Shown piece after piece: positions 1 through 6,543 of a stretch of 10,184 bases of DNA. Origin of the DNA: an uncultured Candidatus Peregrinibacteria bacterium (GTDB lineage: Bacteria; Patescibacteriota; Gracilibacteria; Peribacterales; Peribacteraceae); NCBI GenBank assembly GCA_913054215.1, contig CAJXJE010000019.1, positions 1-10,184 of the forward strand, read 5' to 3'. The notes beneath the pieces were generated by a model. That model saw only the letters and a program-made list of their open reading frames with translations, had not been told where the DNA came from and ran no database searches. Every line of letters begins with the position of its first letter. Position 1 is the stretch's first letter. A program made the position numbers and the translations under genes.

Positions 1-1062
1 CATCCACTCCAAAATCTTCCGCCGCGCCTTGTGTGCATCCTCTAATCCTTTTTTTTCAAACTTGAGGTTGGTGCGGTAATGCACAGACAGAAGATAGTAC
101 CGAAGATCGAGGGGACTGAAACCCATGTTTTCAATATCGGGAAGTGTTAAGACATTTCCCAAACTCTTGGACATCTTGGTGTCACCCATATCGATGAATC
201 GTTTATGAATCCAGAAGTTTACAAACGGTGAAACACCAGTCACAGACTCGCTTTGCGCGATTTCACATTCATGATGCGGGAAGATCAAGTCTTCACCACC
301 GGTGTGGATATCAAACGGAGAACCTAAAAACTTTTCACTCATGCAACTACACTCGATGTGCCATCCGGGGAACCCCTCACCCCACGGTGAGTCCCATCGC
401 AAAATGTGGTGCTCGTTTTCTCCGACACATTTTTTCCAGAGAGCGAAGTCTGCGGGGTGCTTTTTATTCTCGTCGACTTCGATGCGCGCACCAGCAGAAA
501 GATTTTCGAGCGTGTTTCCCGAAAGTTTCCCGTAGTCGACAAATGATGTGACAGAAAAATACACACCATCTTCTGTTTCGTATGCATGATTTTTTTTGAT
601 GAGTGTTTCAATCATCGCAATCATTTCTGGAATTGTTTCGGTCGCGAGTGGTCGATGTTCTGGCTCTTTAAAATTCAAAGCCCTCTCATCTGCAATATAT
701 TGATCGGAATATTTTTTTACAATCTCCATAACGTCTTCTTTCGTAATTTCATTTTCCACTTTCTGTTTTCCACTTTCCATTTCTACCTGCTTCTCTATTT
801 TGTCATCACCATCTGCGTCAGCATTTGTGTCCCCTGTTAGGTGACCTACATCCGTAATGTTTTTGACATGTGTGACCTTGAGATCGTGACCTGCTTCTAA
901 CCACCGACGCAACAGATCCCCGAGTAGAAACGAACTATAGTTTCCGACATGTGGCCTCCTGTAGACCGTAGGTCCACAGGTATACATACGCACCTCGCCT
1001 TCTTTTATAGGAACGAATTCTTCCTCCTTATTGGTGAGTGTGTTGTAGAGACAAAGGGGCAT
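1..1062 (-). CDS. cysS: Cysteine--tRNA ligase, 3' end outside window
   Basis: Class I aminoacyl-tRNA synthetase that activates cysteine with ATP and loads it on tRNA-Cys in the cytoplasm. The window holds residues 1-354; the C-terminal helical and anticodon-binding part (about 100 residues in usual family members) lies beyond base 1. Seen directly: a HIGH-type motif as HVGN at residues 38-41, KMSKS at 296-300, and the zinc ligands expected for CysS at C29, C238, H263 and E267, with the last three spaced exactly as in E. coli. The start MPLCLYNTLT fits the usual N-terminus; an ATG 11 bases upstream is out of frame. Between NITD (68-71) and the ALN motif (128-130) the protein is about 24 residues longer than E. 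coli CysS. Part of this is a GHLT-type extension known in some CysS, and part is encoded by a short tandem repeat (751-778). No clear Shine-Dalgarno. It lies 23 bases after the preceding small gene, so co-transcription is likely. Confidence 0.96.
   Translation of the reverse strand, partial: MPLCLYNTLTNKEEEFVPIKEGEVRMYTCGPTVYRRPHVGNYSSFLLGDLLRRWLEAGHDLKVTHVKNITDVGHLTGDTNADADGDDKIEKQVEMESGKQKVENEITKEDVMEIVKKYSDQYIADERALNFKEPEHRPLATETIPEMIAMIETLIKKNHAYETEDGVYFSVTSFVDYGKLSGNTLENLSAGARIEVDENKKHPADFALWKKCVGENEHHILRWDSPWGEGFPGWHIECSCMSEKFLGSPFDIHTGGEDLIFPHHECEIAQSESVTGVSPFVNFWIHKRFIDMGDTKMSKSLGNVLTLPDIENMGFSPLDLRYYLLSVHYRTNLKFEKKGLEDAHKARRKILEWM
751..778. repeat. Two-copy 14-bp tandem repeat inside cysS
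   Basis: ATTTTCCACTTTCT (751-764) is followed directly by GTTTTCCACTTTCC (765-778), 12 of 14 bases identical. It encodes the charged stretch around residues 94-104 of CysS (ESGKQKVENE), in a region that is variable in length in the family. The reading frame stays open, so the gene appears intact. Confidence 0.6.
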
Positions 1063-1085
1063 GACAAGAGCATAGCAACTGTTGC

Positions 1086-1331
1086 TTACGCAGCCCACTC
1101 CAAATCATCACTTTGATCTCCTCCATCTTCATCAGCCTCAATAGCCATATCGAGTGTATCAACTTCTGGTTCTACGGCACTGTCTGCAGACTCGTTTGTA
1201 TAACCAAGCTGCGTAAATAAATCTCGAGTTGCTTCTATCTCTTCGAGAGTCAACGGAACAAGCTCAGGGTTCTCACCAGAACCTGACTCAGAGAAGAGTT
1301 GCCCGCCTTCGTTTGGTTGATGAATTTTCAT
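1086..1331 (-). CDS. Small acidic hypothetical protein (81 aa)
   Basis: Not recognised. The protein starts MKIHQPNEGG and is strongly acidic, with clusters of Asp and Glu in the second half (for example DEDGGDQSDD near the end) and no membrane segment, signal peptide or cysteine. A GTG start 33 bases upstream (position 1364) is possible, but a promoter-like pair with its -10 at 1356-1361 puts the expected transcript start near 1349, inside that extension, which favours the ATG at 1331. There is no Shine-Dalgarno before it. It lies 23 bases ahead of cysS on the same strand and could be the first gene of that unit. The coding call rests on an open frame with reasonable codon use. Function unknown. 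Confidence 0.6.
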   Translation of the reverse strand: MKIHQPNEGGQLFSESGSGENPELVPLTLEEIEATRDLFTQLGYTNESADSAVEPEVDTLDMAIEADEDGGDQSDDLEWAA

Positions 1332-1355
1332 AAGAACGGGAGCAAAGTTATGTAT

Positions 1356-1384
1356 TTTATACACTATAATAGATATTTATGCAA
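1356..1384 (-). promoter_or_regulatory. Putative promoter for the 1086-1331 gene and cysS
   Basis: On the minus strand TTGCAT (1379-1384) is separated by 17 bases from TATAAA (1356-1361). The -10 is 5/6 to consensus and the -35 only 3/6. The predicted start lies about 18 bases before the ATG at 1331 and just after the csrA terminator, where a new promoter would be needed. Confidence 0.4.
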
Positions 1385-1400
1385 GTAGAGCTCAACCGCT

Positions 1401-1447
1401 AAAAATGCCGGTATGGACCTCGTAAACGAGGTTTAGCCCATACCGGC
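1401..1447 (-). terminator. Intrinsic terminator of csrA
   Basis: Read on the minus strand: a 10-bp outer stem (1438-1447 pairing with 1407-1416, GCCGGTATGG against its complement), a 5-base bulge on the 5' side (1433-1437), a 6-bp inner stem ACCTCG/CGAGGT closed by the loop TTTA, then ATTTTT (1401-1406). The stem is perfect and the T-tract lies only on the minus-strand side, so it ends csrA transcription. Confidence 0.8.
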
Positions 1448-1452
1448 GGATA

Positions 1453-1478
1453 CGTTGCCGATATCACTGTCGGCAACG
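1453..1478 (-). other. 9-bp perfect hairpin across the csrA stop codon
   Basis: CGTTGCCGA (1453-1461) and TCGGCAACG (1470-1478) are perfect inverted repeats around an 8-base loop. The csrA stop codon (1464-1466) lies in the loop. It has no T-tract of its own and stands 5 bases from the terminator stem, so the csrA mRNA would end in two hairpins in a row. Confidence 0.6.
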
Positions 1479-1652
1479 CTGAGCTGAAAGTTGAGCATCT
1501 TCGGAACTCTGAAGCTCCGACCGAAGGATCTTCACCTCTTTTGGTGCGTCTATTGCTAGACTCACCTTTGAGGCTGTCACTTTCAGCACTGTGATGGTGA
1601 TTTTATCACCAATCATAATGGTCTCGTCTTTCTTCCTGGAAAGAACAAGCAT
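1464..1652 (-). CDS. csrA: Carbon storage regulator CsrA (RsmA family)
   Basis: Small homodimeric RNA-binding protein that binds GGA motifs, often in hairpin loops or over ribosome-binding sites, and changes translation or stability of target mRNAs. The 62-residue length is typical. The N-terminus MLVLSRKKDETIMIGD and the APKEVKILRSE stretch are classic. L4, R6 and R44, which contact RNA in E. coli CsrA, are all present at the same numbers; R7 is replaced by Lys. The start at 1652 is fixed by the family N-terminus and by AAGGAG (1660-1665) 7 bases upstream; an extension to 1700 would be atypical. The C-terminal tail after about residue 48 is unlike E. coli, as is usual. The gene has its own candidate promoter, a leader with two GGA sites and a strong terminator, so it is probably monocistronic. 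No flagellar genes or fliW are nearby. Confidence 0.95.
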   Translation of the reverse strand: MLVLSRKKDETIMIGDKITITVLKVTASKVSLAIDAPKEVKILRSELQSSEDAQLSAQRCRQ

Positions 1653-1659
1653 GGCTCTA

Positions 1660-1665
1660 CTCCTT
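1660..1665 (-). promoter_or_regulatory. Shine-Dalgarno of csrA overlapping a CsrA-type site
   Basis: AAGGAG lies 7 bases before the csrA ATG. It is embedded in ACAAGGA (1661-1667), which fits the core ACARGGA of the CsrA binding consensus, so the same bases could be bound by CsrA itself. Confidence 0.65.
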
Positions 1666-1691
1666 GTTATGAGCCAACCGCTACACACCCT

Positions 1692-1704
1692 AGACTCCAT
1701 GTCT
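1692..1704 (-). promoter_or_regulatory. Possible CsrA-binding hairpin in the csrA leader
   Basis: On the minus strand AGAC-ATGGA-GTCT forms a 4-bp stem that shows ATGGA as the loop, the presentation preferred by CsrA. The GGA lies about 35 bases upstream of the GGA in the Shine-Dalgarno, within the range a CsrA dimer can bridge. The short stem could arise by chance. Confidence 0.4.
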
Positions 1705-1725
1705 CAGGTTCGGCGGATAGCCGAC

Positions 1726-1753
1726 ACTATACACAAAAGTATGCATAACACAA
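1726..1753 (-). promoter_or_regulatory. Putative csrA promoter
   Basis: Minus strand TTGTGT (1748-1753), 16 bases, TATAGT (1726-1731; 5/6 to consensus). The start would be near 1719, giving a leader of about 65 bases that contains both GGA sites. A perfect TTGACA (1770-1775) further upstream has no -10 at suitable distance. Confidence 0.4.
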
Positions 1754-1777
1754 TACTTATTTATATTATTGTCAAAT

Positions 1778-2017
1778 CTAGTTTGCCAGTCTCTGATTTT
1801 CAATTATATGCTTCCATTCTGCTTTGCAGCCACTTGTAAGTATTTTCATGATTGCTAACTCTACTGCCTCTGTTCCTCCTGTTGCAAGAGGGTCATCTGC
1901 ATCGAAGGTTGCAAGAATCTTTACAACATTAGGATCACTCGCTATTGCTTCGGTTAATTGTTCACCACCATCATCTGTCTGAGGATTACGCATTTCTGGA
2001 ATTGTGTTTGCAACCAT
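1778..2017 (-). CDS. Hypothetical protein (79 aa)
   Basis: Not recognised. The protein begins MVANTIPEMRNPQTDD and is a soluble, mixed-charge, probably mostly helical small protein, ending in GCKAEWKHIIENQRLAN. No signal peptide or membrane segment. I chose the ATG at 2017; a TTG at 2077 in the same frame would add 20 residues and is possible, but neither start has a good Shine-Dalgarno. Codon use across the frame looks like real coding sequence. It lies upstream of csrA on the same strand, with about 125 bases between them, so it may be transcribed separately. Function unknown. Confidence 0.55.
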   Translation of the reverse strand: MVANTIPEMRNPQTDDGGEQLTEAIASDPNVVKILATFDADDPLATGGTEAVELAIMKILTSGCKAEWKHIIENQRLAN

Positions 2018-2178
2018 GAACGAACAGTACTCTTTGATAATGGCTTTGCAATAAGAAAATATGGTGATGTGGAACAAAGTTTAGAGTGGGCATGTCGATG
2101 AGAAGAAACTGGTATATGCGCAGTTGTATGCTTTGTAGCATTTCTGTGATCGAGGCACTGTTTTTGTGCATCTTCTTT

Positions 2179-2192
2179 TGATACCGTATGAG
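2179..2192 (+). promoter_or_regulatory. Start-proximal element, possible extended -10, before the aldolase gene
   Basis: TGATACCGTATGAG ends 2 bases before the aldolase ATG. TGA followed by TACCGT has the layout of an extended -10, which would place the transcript start at or next to the ATG. A near copy stands before the gene at 8784-9215. No convincing -35 is visible. Confidence 0.3.
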
Positions 2193-2194
2193 AC

Positions 2195-3094
2195 ATGAAT
2201 ACATCAACCGCTTTACAGCGCATCACAGGAAAAGGTTTTATCGCAGCCCTCGACCAAAGTGGAGGGAGTAGCCCCAAAGCACTTGCCGCCTATGGCGTCG
2301 ATGCAAGTGTGTGGGGAGAAGACCAGGGAAAAATGTTTGAACAGATTCACGAAATGCGCACACGTATTATTATCAATCCTAAATTTGATGAACGTATATC
2401 CGGAGCGATTCTTTTTGAGCGCACAATGAATAGCGAAATTGAAGGAGTGCCGACAGCAACATATCTCTCTAACAAAAACATTGTTCCATTCCTTAAAGTA
2501 GATGAAGGACTCGCTGATGAAAGTAATGGAGTACAACTGATGAAACCTCTAGGCGGACTCACTGAACGTCTCAAGAGTGCCAACGAACACGGTATCTTTG
2601 GTACAAAGATGCGCTCTGTTATTCAAAGCGCAAACCCTGAAGGCATCGCCGCTATTGTCACTCAACAGTTTGAAGTTGGTAATATGATAATTGACGCAGG
2701 TCTCATGCCTATTTTAGAACCGGAGGTGAACATCAAGTCAGCAGACAAGGCTGCGTGTGAAGCACTACTACATGATGCACTTCTTCAAGCACTCGATGCG
2801 CTACCAGAAGATAGACAAGTGATGCTCAAGCTTACCCTTCCTGAAGCCCCTAACCTTTATAGTGATGTAATAGCACATCCACGTGTGCTACGCGTGGTAG
2901 CCCTCTCTGGTGGATACAGCAGAGACGATGCCAACAGCAAGCTTTCTAGCAACGCCGGGATGACTGCCAGCTTCTCGCGCGCGCTTGTGCAGGACTTACG
3001 CATAGACCAAAGCGAAGAAGAATTCACCCAAGCGCTTGACGGTGCAATTGAAAGTATCTACCAAGCTTCTATTTCGAAGGCTGTGAATGTGTAG
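2195..3094 (+). CDS. Fructose-bisphosphate aldolase, class I
   Basis: Schiff-base aldolase that splits fructose 1,6-bisphosphate into dihydroxyacetone phosphate and glyceraldehyde 3-phosphate in glycolysis and catalyses the reverse in gluconeogenesis; cytoplasmic. At 299 residues it matches the short bacterial class I type (about 295 residues) rather than the longer animal enzymes. Seen: the opening GFIAALDQSGGSSPKAL with the conserved Asp (D20), FLKVDEGL with K101, ILEPEV with Glu 175 and 177, the Schiff-base lysine K212 in VMLKLTLPE, and the phosphate-binding SGGYSRDDAN at 238-247. All catalytic positions are kept, so it should be active. The ATG at 2195 is set by the family N-terminus; there is no Shine-Dalgarno, and the mRNA may be leaderless. 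It stands alone and converges with yidC, with 22 bases between the stop codons and no visible terminator there. Confidence 0.95.
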   Translation: MNTSTALQRITGKGFIAALDQSGGSSPKALAAYGVDASVWGEDQGKMFEQIHEMRTRIIINPKFDERISGAILFERTMNSEIEGVPTATYLSNKNIVPFLKVDEGLADESNGVQLMKPLGGLTERLKSANEHGIFGTKMRSVIQSANPEGIAAIVTQQFEVGNMIIDAGLMPILEPEVNIKSADKAACEALLHDALLQALDALPEDRQVMLKLTLPEAPNLYSDVIAHPRVLRVVALSGGYSRDDANSKLSSNAGMTASFSRALVQDLRIDQSEEEFTQALDGAIESIYQASISKAVNV

Positions 3095-3116
3095 AGATGA
3101 AAAGTAACAAGAAGAA

Positions 3117-4322
3117 CTACACCTTCCTATTCACAAACACTTGCTGCCCAACCGCAAACACGGTAGACGCTGCCCAGTAGAGTGATACTGCTGCTGGGAA
3201 TTGGATGGCGAAGAATCCAATCATCAATGGAAGTCCATACATCATCATCTTCTGTTGCATCTCCTGCTGACTAGCTTTTTGATCCTTCTTCTTCCCTTGA
3301 TCTCCCTGCTTCTTTTTATTGTGCGCAAACGACAGTTTCATTTGGAAAAACTGCATCACCACAAGAAGAATTGGCATCACCGTGACGTTTGGAACGGTGA
3401 GATCCATACCGAGGAACTGTGTCCCAAAGTCCCATGACAAGTTTTGATACGGGGCATACAGTAGGTGCTCGGAGAGCGCCAACACAGAGCCATCACGGAT
3501 GGTAAAGAAGAGTCCAATGAGTATCGGGAACTGAATAAGCATCGGCAGACACGCCTGCATAGGATTAACCCCGTGCTCTTTCCAGAGCTTCATGGTTTCC
3601 TCCTGCATCTTCTTCGGATCATCTTTGTATTTCGCTTTCATCGCGTCCATCTTTGGCTGCACAGCCTGCATTTTGCGCTGTCCTTCCATCGCATGTTGCG
3701 TCGGCATAAAGAGAATAAGTTTGACGATAATGGTTAATATAATGATTGCTATCCCGAGGTTATAGCCAGGAGTAAGCGACGCAACAAATATCAAACCATT
3801 CAGGAGTGGCTTGGTGATAAATGTCCGAAAGAGCTGTGTCATGACACCCACTTCGTGAATAGAAAACGGCACGGGTCCTTCGTCGAGTTCTTCGGGAACC
3901 GGAAGGTGTACCTCATAGTTTCCGTACGCAGAAAAGAGGGAATACTTCCAAGGACCCAGATCTATTTGCTCAGACTCTCCTGCCTTCACCTCTAATAGAG
4001 TAGTACACGGCAACGCTGTCTCCTCTGTAATCAGCGGTGTTCTCGTTTCCCCCTCTACCTTCCACACATCCACTGGTGGCATAGGGCACCGATCTTCGAG
4101 GATGAGATCCGTCTCACTTCTATTCTTTACAACAATGATGGGATGATGTTGTCCCTTTACGGTCTTGTCTACCATCTGCACTATCACTCCAGAAATATCT
4201 TTTTCTGGTCCATAACGATCTGGGAAAAAATACCGAAACGACATCTGCGTCGTGAGGTACACAAGAAGGAAGATAATTCCAAACTGGAATATAGAACCGG
4301 CGCGGCTTTTTGGTGCACTCAT
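3117..4322 (-). CDS. yidC: Membrane protein insertase YidC (Oxa1 family)
   Basis: Inserts and folds membrane proteins, alone or with SecYEG. The 401 residues comprise a first membrane helix at about 11-27, an outside domain at about 31-160, then the conserved five-helix core. The core shows IIILTIIVKLILF (194-205), with Lys201 where most single-membrane bacteria have the essential groove Arg; WKEHGVNPMQACLPMLIQFP (247-266), the cytoplasmic-loop signature; and final helices at about 313-328 and 362-378. A Lys- and Gln-rich cytoplasmic loop (334-360) separates the last two. The outside domain is about 130 residues, between the roughly 320-residue P1 domain of E. coli and its absence in Gram-positive YidC, and has two cysteines (C79, C106). 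The ATG overlaps the rnpA stop as ATGA, suggesting coupled translation. Confidence 0.94.
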   Translation of the reverse strand: MSAPKSRAGSIFQFGIIFLLVYLTTQMSFRYFFPDRYGPEKDISGVIVQMVDKTVKGQHHPIIVVKNRSETDLILEDRCPMPPVDVWKVEGETRTPLITEETALPCTTLLEVKAGESEQIDLGPWKYSLFSAYGNYEVHLPVPEELDEGPVPFSIHEVGVMTQLFRTFITKPLLNGLIFVASLTPGYNLGIAIIILTIIVKLILFMPTQHAMEGQRKMQAVQPKMDAMKAKYKDDPKKMQEETMKLWKEHGVNPMQACLPMLIQFPILIGLFFTIRDGSVLALSEHLLYAPYQNLSWDFGTQFLGMDLTVPNVTVMPILLVVMQFFQMKLSFAHNKKKQGDQGKKKDQKASQQEMQQKMMMYGLPLMIGFFAIQFPAAVSLYWAASTVFAVGQQVFVNRKV

Positions 4323-4675
4323 AGTTGTGAGAGAAAGGATTCGACATCACGAAGGATATCGTCAAAATCGCAATCCAGACTAGCGCTGCGAGGCGAAAGT
4401 AACAACTGTATGGTCGGAAGTTTTTTGTGTTCTTTTAACGTTCTTCGAAAGGCCTCCCGGCATCTGCGACGCATCCGGTTGCGCTTTACGGCGGACTTAT
4501 GCAGTTTTAACGATGCTGCACTACCTAGATAGATTGCCATCTTCTGCGGGTCGACATTTGGATTTTTTGGGGCTCCGCGAAGCCATTTTATTGTCATGGT
4601 ACCCCCTTTCCATACATTTCCCTTGCGACGAAGGTAGTCATTTACTTTACGGCCGGAGAGTCTGGAAGGTTTCAT
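4319..4675 (-). CDS. rnpA: Ribonuclease P protein component
   Basis: Protein subunit of RNase P, which helps the catalytic RNA bind and cut the 5' leader of precursor tRNAs. The length of 118 residues is usual. The N-terminus MKPSRLSGRKVNDYLRRKG fits the family start, and the diagnostic RNR-type basic helix is at about 60-78 (KSAVKRNRMRRRCREAFRR), followed by a hydrophobic strand LPTIQLLLSPRSA. It is translationally coupled to yidC by a 4-base overlap, the standard rnpA-yidC order. The rpmH gene that usually precedes rnpA is not here: the upstream 63 bases lead to the divergent gatC. Confidence 0.93.
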   Translation of the reverse strand: MKPSRLSGRKVNDYLRRKGNVWKGGTMTIKWLRGAPKNPNVDPQKMAIYLGSAASLKLHKSAVKRNRMRRRCREAFRRTLKEHKKLPTIQLLLSPRSASLDCDFDDILRDVESFLSQL

Positions 4676-4738
4676 AGGTAAAAGAAGTATGACAGAAAAT
4701 TCCCATAAGAGAGAAAGACTACGCTAAACTTCTGCCAT
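4676..4738. promoter_or_regulatory. Divergent intergenic region between rnpA and gatC
   Basis: These 63 bases must hold the 5' signals of both units. I see an ATGACA (4689-4694) and a purine-rich stretch, but no well-spaced -35/-10 pair on either strand and no clear Shine-Dalgarno for either gene. Confidence 0.35.
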
Positions 4739-5035
4739 ATGGCTACCCTCTCCGACGACGATGTCCGACATATCGCAAAACTCTGCAGACTCAATCTATC
4801 TGACAAAGAGGTGCAGAAATTCGCTCCAGAGCTTAATGATATTTTGACGTACATCGAAAAGCTCCAAGAAGTCGATACGAGTTCTGTAGAACCAACACCT
4901 CAACCAACAGGGATAGTGAATCGATTCCGAGAGGACGAAATTGTGAGTGATGGACCAACGCCCGAAGAACTTTTGGGTACGAGTCCTCTTCCTATTATTG
5001 ATCACCAAATTCAAACCCCATCTGCTCATGGGTAA
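4739..5035 (+). CDS. gatC: Asp-tRNA(Asn)/Glu-tRNA(Gln) amidotransferase subunit C
   Basis: Small scaffold subunit that wraps around and joins GatA to GatB in the complex that converts mischarged Glu-tRNA-Gln or Asp-tRNA-Asn into Gln-tRNA or Asn-tRNA. The 98 residues match the family. Family features seen: LSDDDVRHIAKLCRLNLSDKE near the start, the helix FAPELNDILTYIEKLQEVDT at 28-47 and the extended tail with EPTPQP and LREDEI-like FREDEIVSDG. The start at 4739 is the first ATG and fits the family. Its last 8 bases overlap the start of gatA, so the two are almost certainly co-translated. gatB is not in the window. Confidence 0.93.
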   Translation: MATLSDDDVRHIAKLCRLNLSDKEVQKFAPELNDILTYIEKLQEVDTSSVEPTPQPTGIVNRFREDEIVSDGPTPEELLGTSPLPIIDHQIQTPSAHG

Positions 5036-6488
5036 GCCTTGCGCACTGACCATTGCCGAGGCTCACAGCAAACTGAAGAACAAAGAGATTACTTCGGTGC
5101 AATTGGTGCAATCGTGCATCGATCGCATTGAATCTATTGATGACGCACTGAATGCTGTCATCTACAGAAATTTTAAGCGAGCCCTAGAGCAAGCCAAAAA
5201 GATTGATGCCGAGGGGAAGTTCGATCATCCACTTACGGGTATCCCTTTCTTGGCCAAAGACAACTTCTGTGAGAAGGGCATACCCTCAACAGGCTGTAGC
5301 AATGTGCTGCGAGACAAAGAATACGTTCCTCCATTCGAGTCTACTTCCACACAAAGACTCAAAGATGCAGGCGCCATCAGTTTAGGAAAAACGAACACGG
5401 ATGAATTTACCATGGGAGCAAGCACCGAGACTTCTTGCTATGGCGTTACACGAAACCCGTGGGATACCACGCGTGTTGCCGGAGGATCTTCTGGTGGAAG
5501 TGCAGCTGGTGTCGGATCGGATGAATGCATCTTCGCTGTCGGGTCTGACACCGGAGGTTCCATTCGTCAGCCTGCAGGTTTTTGTGGTTGTGTGGGATTT
5601 CGCGCTACCTACGGACGCACCAGTCGCTTTGGTGTCATGAGTATGGCCAGTAGTCTCGATAGCATTGGTCCTATTTGTAAAACTGTCGAAGACACGGCCA
5701 TCGTCATGAACACACTCGCCGGACTTGATCCTCTCGATGCAACAACCGGAGATTTGCCCGTACCAGATTATACAAAAGCAATCAGCGGAGATGTGAAAGG
5801 TCTTAAAATTGGTATTCCAAAAGAATACTTTATTGATGGCATGGATCCCGAGGTTGAAAGTGCGGTCCGCAGCGCCGCTACACATCTGGAATCGATGGGT
5901 GCAGAGATTATTGATATTTCGCTGCCACACACAGACTATGCCGTTGCAACCTATTACGTGATTACGCCGTCAGAGGTGAGTTCTAATATGGCACGCTATG
6001 ACGGTATTCGATACGGTCACACGGTGCAAAAGGCAGATGACCTCGTCGATTACTACCACCAAGTGCGCACAGAGGGCTTCGGAGACGAGGTAAAGCGCCG
6101 CATCATGATTGGAACGTATGCACTGTCTGCGGGATATTACGATGCGTACTATCGCCAAGCGCAAAAGGTCCGCACGCTCATCATCAAAGATTTCGAAGAG
6201 GCATATAAGAAGGTTGATATTGTCTTAACACCAACATACCCCACACCAGCCTTTACTGTAGGAGCATTAGATGGAGATCCTATCGCGATGTATCTACAGG
6301 ATATCTTCTTAGTAGCACAGGGGCTTTCTGGAATGCCAGGTATCACCGTTCCCTGTGGATTCTGCAAAAATAATCTGCCGATAGGGCTACATCTCTCTGG
6401 CCCACACTGGAGTGAAGAATTGCTGCTAAAAGTAGCCCATATCTACGAAAAATCAACAGAATGGGCAGAAAAGAGGCCTAATTTGTAA
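5028..6488 (+). CDS. gatA: Asp-tRNA(Asn)/Glu-tRNA(Gln) amidotransferase subunit A
   Basis: Amidase-signature glutaminase subunit that releases ammonia from glutamine for amidation of mischarged Glu-tRNA or Asp-tRNA by GatB. The product has 486 residues, as expected. The Ser-cisSer-Lys triad is visible: K77 in PFLAKDNF, S154 in AGGSSGGSAAG and the nucleophile S178 in GSDTGGSIRQPAG; the two serines have the same numbers as in S. aureus GatA. The ATG at 5028 lies inside the gatC stop region (overlap of 8 bases) and gives MGKPCALTIAEAHSKL, the normal family start; a longer frame from 4947 would overlap gatC in another frame and is rejected. The gene is complete and ends with TAA. Presence of GatCA indicates indirect synthesis of Gln-tRNA or Asn-tRNA in this organism. 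Confidence 0.96.
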   Translation: MGKPCALTIAEAHSKLKNKEITSVQLVQSCIDRIESIDDALNAVIYRNFKRALEQAKKIDAEGKFDHPLTGIPFLAKDNFCEKGIPSTGCSNVLRDKEYVPPFESTSTQRLKDAGAISLGKTNTDEFTMGASTETSCYGVTRNPWDTTRVAGGSSGGSAAGVGSDECIFAVGSDTGGSIRQPAGFCGCVGFRATYGRTSRFGVMSMASSLDSIGPICKTVEDTAIVMNTLAGLDPLDATTGDLPVPDYTKAISGDVKGLKIGIPKEYFIDGMDPEVESAVRSAATHLESMGAEIIDISLPHTDYAVATYYVITPSEVSSNMARYDGIRYGHTVQKADDLVDYYHQVRTEGFGDEVKRRIMIGTYALSAGYYDAYYRQAQKVRTLIIKDFEEAYKKVDIVLTPTYPTPAFTVGALDGDPIAMYLQDIFLVAQGLSGMPGITVPCGFCKNNLPIGLHLSGPHWSEELLLKVAHIYEKSTEWAEKRPNL

Positions 6489-6543
6489 TATAGCTAAAAA
6501 TAAATACATGGAGAGTAACGAGACTCTTACGCTACCTGCAGCT

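Noticed and set aside
228..840. Plus-strand frames opposite cysS.
   Set aside because: They are shadows of cysS, whose own frame carries all catalytic and zinc-binding motifs.
1365..1370. Perfect TATAAT on the plus strand.
   Set aside because: No -35 at a fitting distance and no plus-strand gene for about 800 bases downstream. It arises from the A+T-rich minus-strand promoter region.
1954..2196. Minus-strand frame starting MSHTVSKEDAQKQ that might be an N-terminal part of the 1778-2017 gene joined by a frameshift.
   Set aside because: Fewer than half of its codons start with a purine, which is poor for coding DNA. Its ATG would overlap the aldolase ATG, leaving the aldolase gene no upstream region. 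I treat 2078-2194 as intergenic.
4947..5027. Longer frame giving gatA 27 extra N-terminal residues.
   Set aside because: The extension would lie inside gatC in a different frame and is unlike any GatA N-terminus. The ATG at 5028 gives the standard start.
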